Source: an uncultured Oscillospiraceae bacterium
GTDB taxonomy: Bacteria; Bacillota; Clostridia; Oscillospirales; Oscillospiraceae
NCBI GenBank assembly: GCA_934597125.1
Contig: CAKTQM010000020.1
Location: 1-29,139 of the forward strand
Direction: 5' to 3'
DNA: 29,139 nucleotides
In this document: one piece after another, positions 16,927 through 23,797 of the stretch
Position numbering within the stretch: position 1 is the first letter of the stretch
How the letters are laid out: every line of letters starts with the position of its first letter
Made by a program: the position numbers and the translations under genes
The notes under the pieces: model-generated
What the model saw: the letters and a program-made list of their open reading frames with translations, nothing else
Databases searched by the model: none
What the model was told of the DNA's origin: nothing

Positions 16927-17670
16927 CTATATCTGGACGTAATCCGACCGGACGTAGCCCGCCAGATTGCCGTAGCCGATGCTGTACCAGCCGTCTGTCT
17001 GGCCGTAGACCGTCACGCGGCCGCCCCGGGGGACATTGCCCACCACCTGACCGCTCAGGGACGGATAGGCCCGCACGTTCAGGGCGTCCCGCGCCGTGAC
17101 TACCGTTCCCGTGCGGGGCGTCATGGGATAGATAAAGGGCAGGGCGAAATACTCCGTCAGCGAGCGGGACAGGCTTTCGGCGATGTTCTGCACATTGTCC
17201 TGGATCCAGCGGGCGTCGGCGGCGTTGTCGTGATAGCCGATCTCCAGCAGCACCGCCGGCGGCTTGGGCTGGCGCACCTCCCCCAGAGCCGTGGTGGCCC
17301 GGGCCGTCACCAGCTGGGGCAGGGGATAGATGTCCTTCAGATTCTCCACGAACAGGTTGGCGGCCTGACGGCCGTTGGTGCTGGTGGGATAGTAAAAGGC
17401 GATGATGCCCCGCACGCGGCCCTCGGACGAGCCGTCGCCGCTGGCGTTGGAGTGCAGCGCCAAATAGAAGTCATAGTTCCCCCGCGCGGCCTGGGCGATG
17501 GAGGAGGCGGCGGTCATATCCGGCGTGTTGCGGGTAAAGCGGATGGTGTTGGCCCGCAGATAGGGCTCCATGGCGTCGGCGATCTGGTTCATCCAGTACT
17601 CCTCGCTGCCGGAGCCGGTGATGTAGGGATTATACTCCTGCGTGCTGGGCGAAAGATAAATATTGGGCAT
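16927..17670 (-). CDS. Leaderless N-acetylmuramoyl-L-alanine amidase (Amidase_3) with SH3 domain
   Basis: This 247-residue protein has an Amidase_3 domain (~1-180) and a C-terminal bacterial SH3 domain (~183-247, DALNVRAYPS...GYVRSDYVQI). Visible catalytic elements are E23/E24, H73 in ALHSNA and E143 in LLEIGYHDN. The N-terminal metal motif is the variant SPSTQEYN (residues 7-14), in which the position I expect to be His (QEHN) is Tyr13. There is no signal peptide, as in phage endolysins and the sporulation mother-cell amidase CwlC, so it may act after lysis or during spore release. The start has AAAGGAG upstream. No clear promoter was found; CATATATATG upstream could be a sporulation-type -10. 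Confidence 0.85.
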   Translation of the reverse strand: MPNIYLSPSTQEYNPYITGSGSEEYWMNQIADAMEPYLRANTIRFTRNTPDMTAASSIAQAARGNYDFYLALHSNASGDGSSEGRVRGIIAFYYPTSTNGRQAANLFVENLKDIYPLPQLVTARATTALGEVRQPKPPAVLLEIGYHDNAADARWIQDNVQNIAESLSRSLTEYFALPFIYPMTPRTGTVVTARDALNVRAYPSLSGQVVGNVPRGGRVTVYGQTDGWYSIGYGNLAGYVRSDYVQI

Positions 17671-17728
17671 GGCGGCGCTCCTTTCTGCGTTTCTCCCTCA
17701 TATATATGTGGCGCGTTGGGGAAGCATG

Positions 17729-17737
17729 TGCTATAAT
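17729..17737 (+). promoter_or_regulatory. Extended -10 promoter of the methyltransferase
   Basis: TGC directly followed by TATAAT (17732-17737) makes an extended -10 about 35 bases before the start codon. There is no good -35 hexamer. Confidence 0.5.
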
Positions 17738-17771
17738 GGGATATTATTTGAAATGTCAGGAGAGAACCGCC

Positions 17772-19001
17772 ATGAAAGCACTGCGTCCCTATCCCAAGAT
17801 CACCATTACCCCCAAGGGAGAGGCTGCCCTGACGGGCGGGCACCCCTGGGTCTATGAGGGGGAGGTCACCGCCGTGGACGGCGCGCCGGAGGATGGCGTC
17901 CTGGTGGACGTGGTGAGCCGCCGGGGCAGCTGGCTGGGCTGCGGCTTCTACAACAGCCGCTCCAAAATTCGCGTGCGGCTTCTCAGCCGCAACGCCAACG
18001 ACGATTTTTCCGACGCCTTCTGGGAGCGCCGCATCCGCTACGCCTGGGACTACCGCAAGACCGTCATGGGGGAGGCCGACAGCCGCTGCTGCCGCATCAT
18101 CTTCGGCGAGGCCGACCTGTTCCCCGGCCTGACGGTGGATCGCTTCGAGACGGTGCTGGTGACCCAGACCCTGAGCCTGGGCATGGAGCGGATCAAGGAT
18201 CGCATCTTCCCCCTGCTGGTGCAGGTGCTGCGGCAGGACGGGCAGGACATCCGCGGCATCTACGAGCGCAACGACGCGGCATTGCGGGAGCGGGAGGGCA
18301 TGGAGCAGAACCGGGGCTGGTATCCCCTGCCCGGCGAGACGCCGCCGGAGGAGACGACCGTGGACATCACGGAGAACGGCATCGTCTACACCGTGGACTT
18401 TGAAAACGGCCAGAAGACCGGCTTCTTTCTGGATCAGAAATACAACCGCCTTGCCGTTGCCAGACTGGCGAAGGGCAAGACGGTGCTGGACTGCTTTACC
18501 CATACCGGCAGCTTTGCCCTGAACGCGGCGAAGGGCGGGGCGGCCCACGTCACCGCCGTGGACGTGTCGGAGTTCGCGGTGCGGTGCGCGGCGGAGAACG
18601 CCCGCCGCAACGGACTGGACGGCGTGATGGACTGCGTGGCCGCCAACGTGTTCGACCTGCTGCCGCAGCTGGAGAAGCAGCCCCGGAAATACGATTTCAT
18701 CATTCTCGATCCCCCCGCCTTCACCAAGAGCCGCAAAACGGTACACAACGCCATGGCGGGGTATAAGGAGATCAACTACCGCGCCATGAAGCTGCTGCCC
18801 CGGGGCGGGTATCTGGCAACCTGCTCCTGCAGCCACTTCGCCACGGAGGAGCTGTTCATCAAAATGCTCCACAGCGCCGCCCGCGACGCCGGCGTCCAGC
18901 TGCGCCAGATCGAAGCCCGCCAGCAGTGCGCCGACCACCCCATCCTCTGGGGCGTGGAGGAGACGAATTATCTGAAATTCTTCCTGTTTCAGGTGGTGTG
19001 A
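17772..19001 (+). CDS. RlmI-like 23S rRNA (cytosine-C5) methyltransferase with PUA domain
   Basis: This 409-residue SAM-dependent methyltransferase has an N-terminal PUA-like domain (GHPWVYEGEV at ~24-33) and a central region with FFLDQKYNR. The Rossmann motif is LDCFTHTGSFALNAA, followed by AVDVSEFAV. The catalytic-loop motif is LDPPAF (DPPAF at 313-317), and TCSCSHF (C351, C353) carries the cysteine expected of m5C enzymes. E. coli RlmI methylates C1962 of 23S rRNA; this member probably does the same or a near site. The ATG at 17772 follows AGGAGA. The upstream ATG at 17739 would extend into the promoter and is rejected. Confidence 0.92.
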   Translation: MKALRPYPKITITPKGEAALTGGHPWVYEGEVTAVDGAPEDGVLVDVVSRRGSWLGCGFYNSRSKIRVRLLSRNANDDFSDAFWERRIRYAWDYRKTVMGEADSRCCRIIFGEADLFPGLTVDRFETVLVTQTLSLGMERIKDRIFPLLVQVLRQDGQDIRGIYERNDAALREREGMEQNRGWYPLPGETPPEETTVDITENGIVYTVDFENGQKTGFFLDQKYNRLAVARLAKGKTVLDCFTHTGSFALNAAKGGAAHVTAVDVSEFAVRCAAENARRNGLDGVMDCVAANVFDLLPQLEKQPRKYDFIILDPPAFTKSRKTVHNAMAGYKEINYRAMKLLPRGGYLATCSCSHFATEELFIKMLHSAARDAGVQLRQIEARQQCADHPILWGVEETNYLKFFLFQVV

Positions 19002-19039
19002 GGGGGAGGGAGCGAGATTCCCCGCAGGTAAAACCGATA

Positions 19040-19068
19040 TTGACAAATTTTGTCCCATTTGGTACTAT
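19040..19068 (+). promoter_or_regulatory. Promoter of the small-peptide (toxin-like) mRNA
   Basis: A perfect TTGACA (19040-19045), a 17-bp spacer and TACTAT (19063-19068). Transcription should start near 19075 and give a leader of about 80 bases beginning with a GCAGG/CCTGC hairpin. Confidence 0.75.
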
Positions 19069-19130
19069 TGTTCTTGCAGGGTTTTCCTGCCAAGGGTAAT
19101 ACATACACATTGCGGGGCGGTTTTGGCTCG

Positions 19131-19152
19131 ATCTCCTCCGAAAGGAGGTGAT
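19131..19152 (+). promoter_or_regulatory. Hairpin that sequesters the Shine-Dalgarno sequence
   Basis: ATCTCCTCC (19131-19139), a GAAA tetraloop and GGAGGTGAT (19144-19152) form a stem with one T-T mismatch. The 3' arm is the ribosome site of the 27-residue peptide, itself a near-complete complement of the 16S rRNA 3' end, so translation should be off unless the stem is opened. Confidence 0.75.
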
Positions 19153-19155
19153 GAT

Positions 19156-19239
19156 ATGCCGATTACCATTACGTTTCATCTGTTTGGTCTTACGTTCAGC
19201 TTGAGAATAAAATGGGAAAACCGCCACTCTGCCAAGTGA
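19156..19239 (+). CDS. 27-residue hydrophobic/basic peptide, candidate type I toxin
   Basis: This small ORF encodes a peptide beginning MPITITFHLFGLTFSL and ending RIKWENRHSAK: an apolar stretch of about 16 residues followed by a basic tail, the general build of membrane-acting type I toxins. AAAGGAGGTGAT lies at optimal distance (7 bases from GGAGG to the ATG). The stop codon (19237-19239) lies inside the terminator stem. I recognise no named toxin family. An ATG at 19151 would give a 17-residue peptide in another frame but sits on the ribosome site. The opposite strand carries a convergent promoter, making an antisense RNA likely. Function is inferred from architecture only. Confidence 0.6.
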   Translation: MPITITFHLFGLTFSLRIKWENRHSAK

Positions 19240-19308
19240 CGGTTTTCATCATACATTTTGAAAACAATAGTTTGACGAGTTAAAACCTCTCTGCGAAGTA
19301 TTACCCTT
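19210..19308 (-). ncRNA. Predicted antisense RNA (candidate antitoxin)
   Basis: From the minus-strand promoter at 19315-19342 an RNA should start near 19308 and end at the shared hairpin, about 95-100 bases. It carries no ORF with a ribosome site. Its 3' part is complementary to the last ~30 bases of the peptide mRNA, the arrangement of 3'-overlapping type I antitoxins such as those of B. subtilis BsrG and TxpA. The ends are predicted, not observed. Confidence 0.55.
19216..19247. terminator. Shared terminator hairpin of peptide mRNA and antisense RNA
   Basis: GAAAACCG (19216-19223) pairs with CGGTTTTC (19240-19247). After one C-A mismatch CACT pairs with AGTG, with loop CTGCCA. On the minus strand it is followed by CCATTTTATT, and on the plus strand by CATCATACATTTTG. 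It overlaps the end of the peptide ORF. Confidence 0.7.
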
Positions 19309-19314
19309 GCTTTT

Positions 19315-19342
19315 ATTATACCCAAAACGCAGGATTTGTCAA
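19315..19342 (-). promoter_or_regulatory. Antisense RNA promoter
   Basis: On the minus strand a perfect TTGACA (19337-19342) and a perfect TATAAT (19315-19320) are separated by 16 bp. This is stronger by consensus than the facing peptide promoter. No plus-strand gene explains it, and no minus-strand protein gene follows. Confidence 0.75.
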
Positions 19343-19406
19343 GCATGGCAACGGGGAGGCGCTTACCACCCCCGCGCCATTCATCCGCCGTCGCGGCACA
19401 GACCCT

Positions 19407-19436
19407 GCATAATCTCCCCCTCCGTTTCCCATAATA
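19407..19436 (+). promoter_or_regulatory. Sigma-G-type promoter of spoVAF
   Basis: GCATA (19407-19411), an 18-bp spacer and CATAATA (19430-19436) fit the sigma-G consensus (GHATR, 17-18 bp, CATNHTA) at every position. The predicted start gives a leader of about 20 bases. Sigma-G control is what is known for the spoVA operon in Bacillus. Confidence 0.7.
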
Positions 19437-19462
19437 AGGGAAAACGGAAGGGGAGATCTTTC

Positions 19463-20863
19463 ATGGTGGATTTTGATACCCGTACCGCCCAGCTGGATGA
19501 CCTGCTGGGGGTGGGGCGGAATTTTGATATGGTGGGCCGCAGCCTGTCCACAGGCGGGCGGCGCGCCCGCTTATGGGTGGTGAACGGCTACGCCGAGGAC
19601 GCCCTTATCGAGCGGATGATCGGCCGCCTGCTGGCTATCCGCGACCTGAGCGGCGTGCCGGATCTGGAGGCCTTTCTGTCCGCCTACGTCACCGTGCCGG
19701 ACGCGGCGGCGGAGACGGACACCCGCGCCATGACCGTGGGCGTGTTCGCCGGCAAGACGCTGCTGGTTATCGACGGCTACGACGGCGGCATCCTGATGGA
19801 CGCCAAGGAGTACCCCACCCGCGGCGTGGAGGAGCCGGACACCAGCAAGGTGCTGCGGGGCAGCCACGACGGCTTTGTGGAGAGCATCATGGCTAACGCC
19901 GCCCTGCTGCGCCGCCGCATCCGCGATCCCGCCCTGGCGCTGGAGCGCCACCAGGTGGGGGGCCGCTCCCAGACCGATGTGGCCCTGGTCTATATGAAGG
20001 GGCAGGCCAACGAGCAGCACCTGCGCCAGCTGCGGCAGAAGCTGGACAGCATCGACGTGCGCTCCATCGCCATGAGCCAGGAATCCATCGCCGAGTGCAT
20101 CGTGCCCAAGCAGTGGTGGAACCCCTTTCCCAAGATCCGCTATACCGAGCGGCCCGATGTGGCTACCGCCAGCGTCATGGAGGGCAGCATCCTGCTGATG
20201 ATCGACAACACACCCTCCGTCATGCTGCTGCCCACCACGCTGTTCAGCTTTGCCGAGGAGATCAATGACTACTATTTTCCGCCCCTTATCGGCACGTATC
20301 TGCGCATCGTGCGGCTGGTGGTGCTGTTTTTGACGGTGTTCATCACGCCGCTGTGGTATCTGCTGGTGAAAAACGGCGATGTGCTGCCGGGGGAGCTGGA
20401 GTTTCTGCTGATCGAGGACGAGTACTTCGTGCCGCTGATCGTGCAGCTGCTGCTGGTGGAGCTGATCGTGGACATCCTGAAGCTGGCGTCCCTGAACACG
20501 CCGGACGCCCTGAGCAACTCGTTCAGTATGCTGGGGGCGCTGATTTTGGGCGACTTCGCCGTGCAGGCCCGGTGGCTGGTGCCGGAGGTGCTGGTGTATA
20601 TGGCCTTTGTGGCGGTGGCGGGCTACGCCCAGCACAGCTACGAGATGGGCTACGCCTGCAAGCTGGTGCGGATGATATTGCTGATCCTGATTTGGCTGTG
20701 GGACTGGTGGGGCTTCGGCGCCGGTGTGGCGGGCACGGTGCTGCTGATCGTCTCCACCAAGCCGGTGGTGGGCAAGGGGTATCTCTATCCCCTCATCCCC
20801 TTCAACGGCAAGCGGCTGATGCGTATTCTGCGCAGGCGGCCCATTGATAAGGACAACACGTGA
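19463..20863 (+). CDS. spoVAF: Stage V sporulation protein AF (GerA-family)
   Basis: This 466-residue protein belongs to the GerA/SpoVAF family of spore inner-membrane proteins. The N-terminal soluble half contains YPTRGVEEPDTSKVLRGSHD and FVESIMANAALLRRRIRDP, the SpoVAF signature. The C-terminal half has about five membrane helices after LPTTLFSFAEEINDYYFPP and LIGTYLRIVR, and ends in a basic tail. SpoVAF works with the SpoVA channel in germination and dipicolinate release. The start at 19463 has GGGGAG upstream. It stands alone here, without the other spoVA genes. A sigma-G promoter lies just upstream, so expression should be in the forespore. Confidence 0.92.
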   Translation: MVDFDTRTAQLDDLLGVGRNFDMVGRSLSTGGRRARLWVVNGYAEDALIERMIGRLLAIRDLSGVPDLEAFLSAYVTVPDAAAETDTRAMTVGVFAGKTLLVIDGYDGGILMDAKEYPTRGVEEPDTSKVLRGSHDGFVESIMANAALLRRRIRDPALALERHQVGGRSQTDVALVYMKGQANEQHLRQLRQKLDSIDVRSIAMSQESIAECIVPKQWWNPFPKIRYTERPDVATASVMEGSILLMIDNTPSVMLLPTTLFSFAEEINDYYFPPLIGTYLRIVRLVVLFLTVFITPLWYLLVKNGDVLPGELEFLLIEDEYFVPLIVQLLLVELIVDILKLASLNTPDALSNSFSMLGALILGDFAVQARWLVPEVLVYMAFVAVAGYAQHSYEMGYACKLVRMILLILIWLWDWWGFGAGVAGTVLLIVSTKPVVGKGYLYPLIPFNGKRLMRILRRRPIDKDNT

Positions 20864-20871
20864 GTATGGCG

Positions 20872-20900
20872 GGGCGGGGCGTCGGAAAGGCGTCCCGCCC
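20872..20900 (+). terminator. Hairpin after spoVAF
   Basis: GGGCGGGGCGTC (20872-20883) pairs with GGCGTCCCGCCC (20889-20900) around a GGAAA loop. The T-run is absent (CTTAAAATCC follows), so termination is plausible but not certain. Confidence 0.5.
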
Positions 20901-20916
20901 GCTTAAAATCCTTTAC

Positions 20917-20945
20917 TTGACATTCGGCTTGTTTTTCGGAATAAT
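20917..20945 (+). promoter_or_regulatory. Promoter of the XRE regulator
   Basis: A perfect TTGACA (20917-20922), a 17-bp spacer and AATAAT (20940-20945) lie about 33 bases before the start codon. Confidence 0.65.
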
Positions 20946-20977
20946 AGAGAGGACATCTTTTCAAAAGGAAGCAAGCT

Positions 20978-21571
20978 ATGGACGAACGCAAAGCCACCAT
21001 CGCCAGCAATCTCATCCGGCTGCGGCTGGCCGCCGGTATGACCCAGGCGGAGCTGGGCGAAAAACTGAATTATTCCGACAAATCCATCTCCAAGTGGGAG
21101 CGGGGCGACGTGACGACCGACGTGTTCGTGCTGATGCAGATTGCCGATATCTTCGGCGTGGACGTGGACTATCTGCTCAAGCCCCACAACGAGATCGAGC
21201 CCGCCATCTACAACAAGCCGGTGCAGCAGGCCACCTATACCACCAACATGATCACGCTGGTGACGATACTGGGCATCTGGACGGTGGCGCTGTTCGTGTT
21301 TGTGATTTTGTGGATCTGCGGCATGGTGCAGTGGCTGGTGTTTGTGTACGCGGTGCCGGTGTCTCTGGTTACGCTGCTGGTGCTCAACTCCGTGTGGAAC
21401 GGCGGGCGGCGGAACCGGTACATCATTTCCGCCCTGGTCGTCAGCATCATCGCCACGGTGTATCTGACCTTTCTCCGCCGCAACCTGTGGCAGCTGTGGC
21501 TGCTGGCGATCCCCGCCCTGCTGCTGGTGTTTCTGGGCGCCCGTATCTATCACAGCGCCCAAAAGCATTGA
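20978..21571 (+). CDS. XRE-family regulator with C-terminal membrane domain
   Basis: This 197-residue protein has an N-terminal helix-turn-helix of the XRE/Cro type (residues ~8-66; MTQAELGEKLNYSDKSISKW then VDVDYLL). It is followed by four hydrophobic segments from ~residue 88 to the end, separated by basic loops such as NGGRRNRY and RRNLW. This makes it a membrane-tethered DNA-binding protein, a common Clostridia layout whose signals and targets are mostly unknown. AAAGGA precedes the ATG, and it has its own consensus promoter. No neighbouring target is evident. Confidence 0.85.
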   Translation: MDERKATIASNLIRLRLAAGMTQAELGEKLNYSDKSISKWERGDVTTDVFVLMQIADIFGVDVDYLLKPHNEIEPAIYNKPVQQATYTTNMITLVTILGIWTVALFVFVILWICGMVQWLVFVYAVPVSLVTLLVLNSVWNGGRRNRYIISALVVSIIATVYLTFLRRNLWQLWLLAIPALLLVFLGARIYHSAQKH

Positions 21572-21663
21572 TATCACTGGGATTCTACTGGGAGTAGAGC
21601 CGCTCTATACCGGCGGCGCTGCTCCCGTTTCGTTTTGTAGAGTGCCCTCTCCGCCGCCGTAGG

Positions 21664-21692
21664 TTGGCTTTCGGGGCGGCGGGGCGTATACT
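21664..21692 (+). promoter_or_regulatory. Promoter of the DegV gene
   Basis: TTGGCT (21664-21669), a 17-bp spacer and TATACT (21687-21692) lie about 34 bases upstream of the start codon. Confidence 0.55.
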
Positions 21693-21726
21693 GTGAACAG
21701 ATCAAATTTGACCGGAGGAACCACAC

Positions 21727-22623
21727 ATGGCATCTTACGCACTGACCTGCTGCTCCACAGCCGACCTGACCCATCAGCATTTCGCGGAGCGCGATATCCA
21801 ATATGTCTGCTTCCACTTCACCCTGAACGGCGAGACGTATCCCGACGATCTGGGCCAGTCCATTCCCTTTCCCATTTTCTATCAGGCCATGGCGAACGGG
21901 GCGGAGACCAGCACCTCTCAGGTGAACATCTCCGAGTATCTGGACTTTTTCACCCCCATTCTGGAGAGCGGCAGGGACATTCTGCACGTGTGCCTGTCCT
22001 CCGGCCTGTCCGGCTCCTACAACTCCGCCTCCAGCGCCGCGCTGATCGCGAGAGAGCAGTTCCCCGACCGGAAGATCTACATTGTGGACTCTCTGGGCGC
22101 CTCCTCCGGCTACGGCCTCATTATGGAGACGCTGGCCGACCTGCGGGACGGCGGCATGGACATCGACACCCTGCACCAGTGGATCGAGGAGAACAAGCTG
22201 CGGATGAACCACTGGTTTTTCTCCACCGACCTGACCTTCTATGTCAAGGGCGGCCGCATCTCCAAGGCGGCGGGCTTCATCGGCGGCGTGCTGGGCATCT
22301 GCCCCCTGCTGAACATGGACGAACAGGGCCACCTGATCCCCCGCTCCAAGATCCGCTCCAAGAAAAAGGTCATCCAGGAGATGCTGCTGCGGATGGAGCA
22401 GTACGCCGACAACGGCCTGGACTATGACGGCAAGTGCTTCATCTCCCAGTCCGAATGCCTTGAGGATGCCCGCGCCCTGGCCGATCTCATCGAGGCCAAG
22501 TTCCCCAAGCTCAACGGCAAGGTGGACATCAACTATGTGGGCACCACCATCGGCAGCCACACCGGCCCCGGCACCGTGGCCCTGTTCTTCTGGGGCCGCG
22601 ACCGGAAGCTCCCCTTACTTTGA
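21727..22623 (+). CDS. DegV-family fatty-acid-binding protein
   Basis: This 298-residue DegV protein (PF02645) has the N-terminal DxT-like strand (TCCSTADL), then TSTSQVNISEYLDFF and SSGLSGSYNSA for the lipid carboxylate site. IVDSLGASSGYGL, TDLTFYVKGGRIS and TTIGSHTGPGTVALFF follow. Family members (for example FakB) hold a fatty acid for phosphorylation by the FakA kinase or deliver it to lipid synthesis; no kinase is nearby. CGGAGGAA precedes the ATG. It ends at a strong bidirectional terminator. Confidence 0.93.
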   Translation: MASYALTCCSTADLTHQHFAERDIQYVCFHFTLNGETYPDDLGQSIPFPIFYQAMANGAETSTSQVNISEYLDFFTPILESGRDILHVCLSSGLSGSYNSASSAALIAREQFPDRKIYIVDSLGASSGYGLIMETLADLRDGGMDIDTLHQWIEENKLRMNHWFFSTDLTFYVKGGRISKAAGFIGGVLGICPLLNMDEQGHLIPRSKIRSKKKVIQEMLLRMEQYADNGLDYDGKCFISQSECLEDARALADLIEAKFPKLNGKVDINYVGTTIGSHTGPGTVALFFWGRDRKLPLL

Positions 22624-22642
22624 TATCTTCCCTCTCCCCATA

Positions 22643-22679
22643 GAAAGACGCCTGCCGCGTTACGCGGCAGGCGTCTTTC
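22643..22679. terminator. Bidirectional terminator between DegV and anti-sigma genes
   Basis: A perfect 17-bp stem starting GAAAGACGCC and ending GGCGTCTTTC, with a TTA loop, lies between the convergent genes. Confidence 0.9.
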
Positions 22680-22690
22680 GTGTTTGCTTT

Positions 22691-23797
22691 TCAGCGGGTA
22701 TAGGTGCCGGTGAAGGTAACGGCCTGTTCGGCGGTCAGGTCGGCGTAGTAGTGTCCGGCGTAGGTGACAGAGGTCACAGCGTCCACATCCACCATACGGT
22801 TGAAGCTGAAGGCGTTGCCGATGGTGTGATAGTCCTCGTCCGCAATGCACAGACCTACCAACCAGTTCATGATGTTGCCCTCTTCGCTCTGCACCACATA
22901 CTGGCTGCCGTCCGCCATATGCAGCACCAGCTCATCAAGGACAACCTCCGTAACGGCGTCAGCGGCGGCAGCGGGATTGCGCATGCGGATCCCCAGCGCG
23001 GACACCGTTACGGTATCGCCGCTCTCCGCAGTAAAGGTGGTGGCAGGCAGATAAGCCTGAGGTGTGATGCTGATAACACGGCGTTCCGCATCCGAACCGT
23101 TGTTCACGCTGAACAGCAGCTCATCGCCCTTCTGCCAGTTGCCGAAGTCGCTGAAATACATCACAAGATGCAGCTCTGTGTTGGTGCTGGCATCGGTATC
23201 CAGATAGATGCTACTATCCATGGCATGGCCGCCCACCTCACCGATATACAGGATTGGATTCATCGGTATGCCTACCTGGCCATAGCCGAAGTCGTCATAG
23301 CTGACACCTGCGGGATTGGACAGGGTATAGGTCATGAAGCCGGAGCCGTTTTCGTCGATCAGGAAGGTCTTGAGAGAGATGGTATAACCGTCCGCCTCCA
23401 CAGCAGCATCCACAGTGGACAGATAGTCGCCCACCAGCCGCTGCATGGTCTCGGCATCCACGGCCACCCGCTCCATACGGGGCAGGTTCAGCGCCTGGCC
23501 GCTGTTGTCCAGCACAACAGGTGTGTCGCTGCTGATGCTGTCGGCGCCGAAGGCGTGCAGGTCGGCGGCGGTGACGCTGTCGGCGGGGGTCACTCTGGCC
23601 TTGATGAGATTGGCGATGCCCACGGCGCCCGCCACCGTGACGCACAGGGCCAGCACGGCGGCGATGAGCACCGTCTTGGACAGGGGATGGCGGGACTTGC
23701 GTTCTTCGTTACGTACCACTTTATATACCTCCGAAAGTGTGTCAGGGGAGGCATGCAGCGCGGAAAAGGTCTGCTGGAATACTTTCTTGTCAATCAT
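22691..23797 (-). CDS. Putative membrane anti-sigma factor
   Basis: This 368-residue protein has a short cytoplasmic N-terminus (residues 1-41, FQQTFSALHASPDTLSEVYK), one membrane helix (~42-64) and a large extracellular beta-rich domain. The N-terminal pattern and position are those of anti-sigma factors paired with Clostridia ECF sigma factors. The cytoplasmic part would hold the sigma factor and the outer part would sense an envelope signal. Its ATG overlaps the stop of the sigma gene by 8 bases, indicating translational coupling. No zinc-binding anti-sigma motif (HxxxCxxC) is seen, so the assignment rests on layout and operon. Confidence 0.75.
   Translation of the reverse strand: MIDKKVFQQTFSALHASPDTLSEVYKVVRNEERKSRHPLSKTVLIAAVLALCVTVAGAVGIANLIKARVTPADSVTAADLHAFGADSISSDTPVVLDNSGQALNLPRMERVAVDAETMQRLVGDYLSTVDAAVEADGYTISLKTFLIDENGSGFMTYTLSNPAGVSYDDFGYGQVGIPMNPILYIGEVGGHAMDSSIYLDTDASTNTELHLVMYFSDFGNWQKGDELLFSVNNGSDAERRVISITPQAYLPATTFTAESGDTVTVSALGIRMRNPAAAADAVTEVVLDELVLHMADGSQYVVQSEEGNIMNWLVGLCIADEDYHTIGNAFSFNRMVDVDAVTSVTYAGHYYADLTAEQAVTFTGTYTR

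Larger units (their letters stand above)
19091..19309. repeat. 12-bp inverted repeat CAAGGGTAATAC flanking the cassette
   Basis: CAAGGGTAATAC is found on the plus strand at 19091-19102 and on the minus strand at 19298-19309. It sits at or within about 20 bases of the predicted start of each of the two convergent transcripts. Confidence 0.85.

Noticed and set aside
19151..19204. Alternative 17-residue ORF starting at the ATG at 19151
   Set aside because: The start lies within the ribosome-site stem, too close to GGAGG; the ATG at 19156 has optimal spacing and a longer, hydrophobic product.
19034..19345. CRISPR array or riboswitch reading of the cassette region
   Set aside because: There is only one inverted pair of 12-bp boxes, no regular spacers, and the structure is explained better by two facing RNAs.
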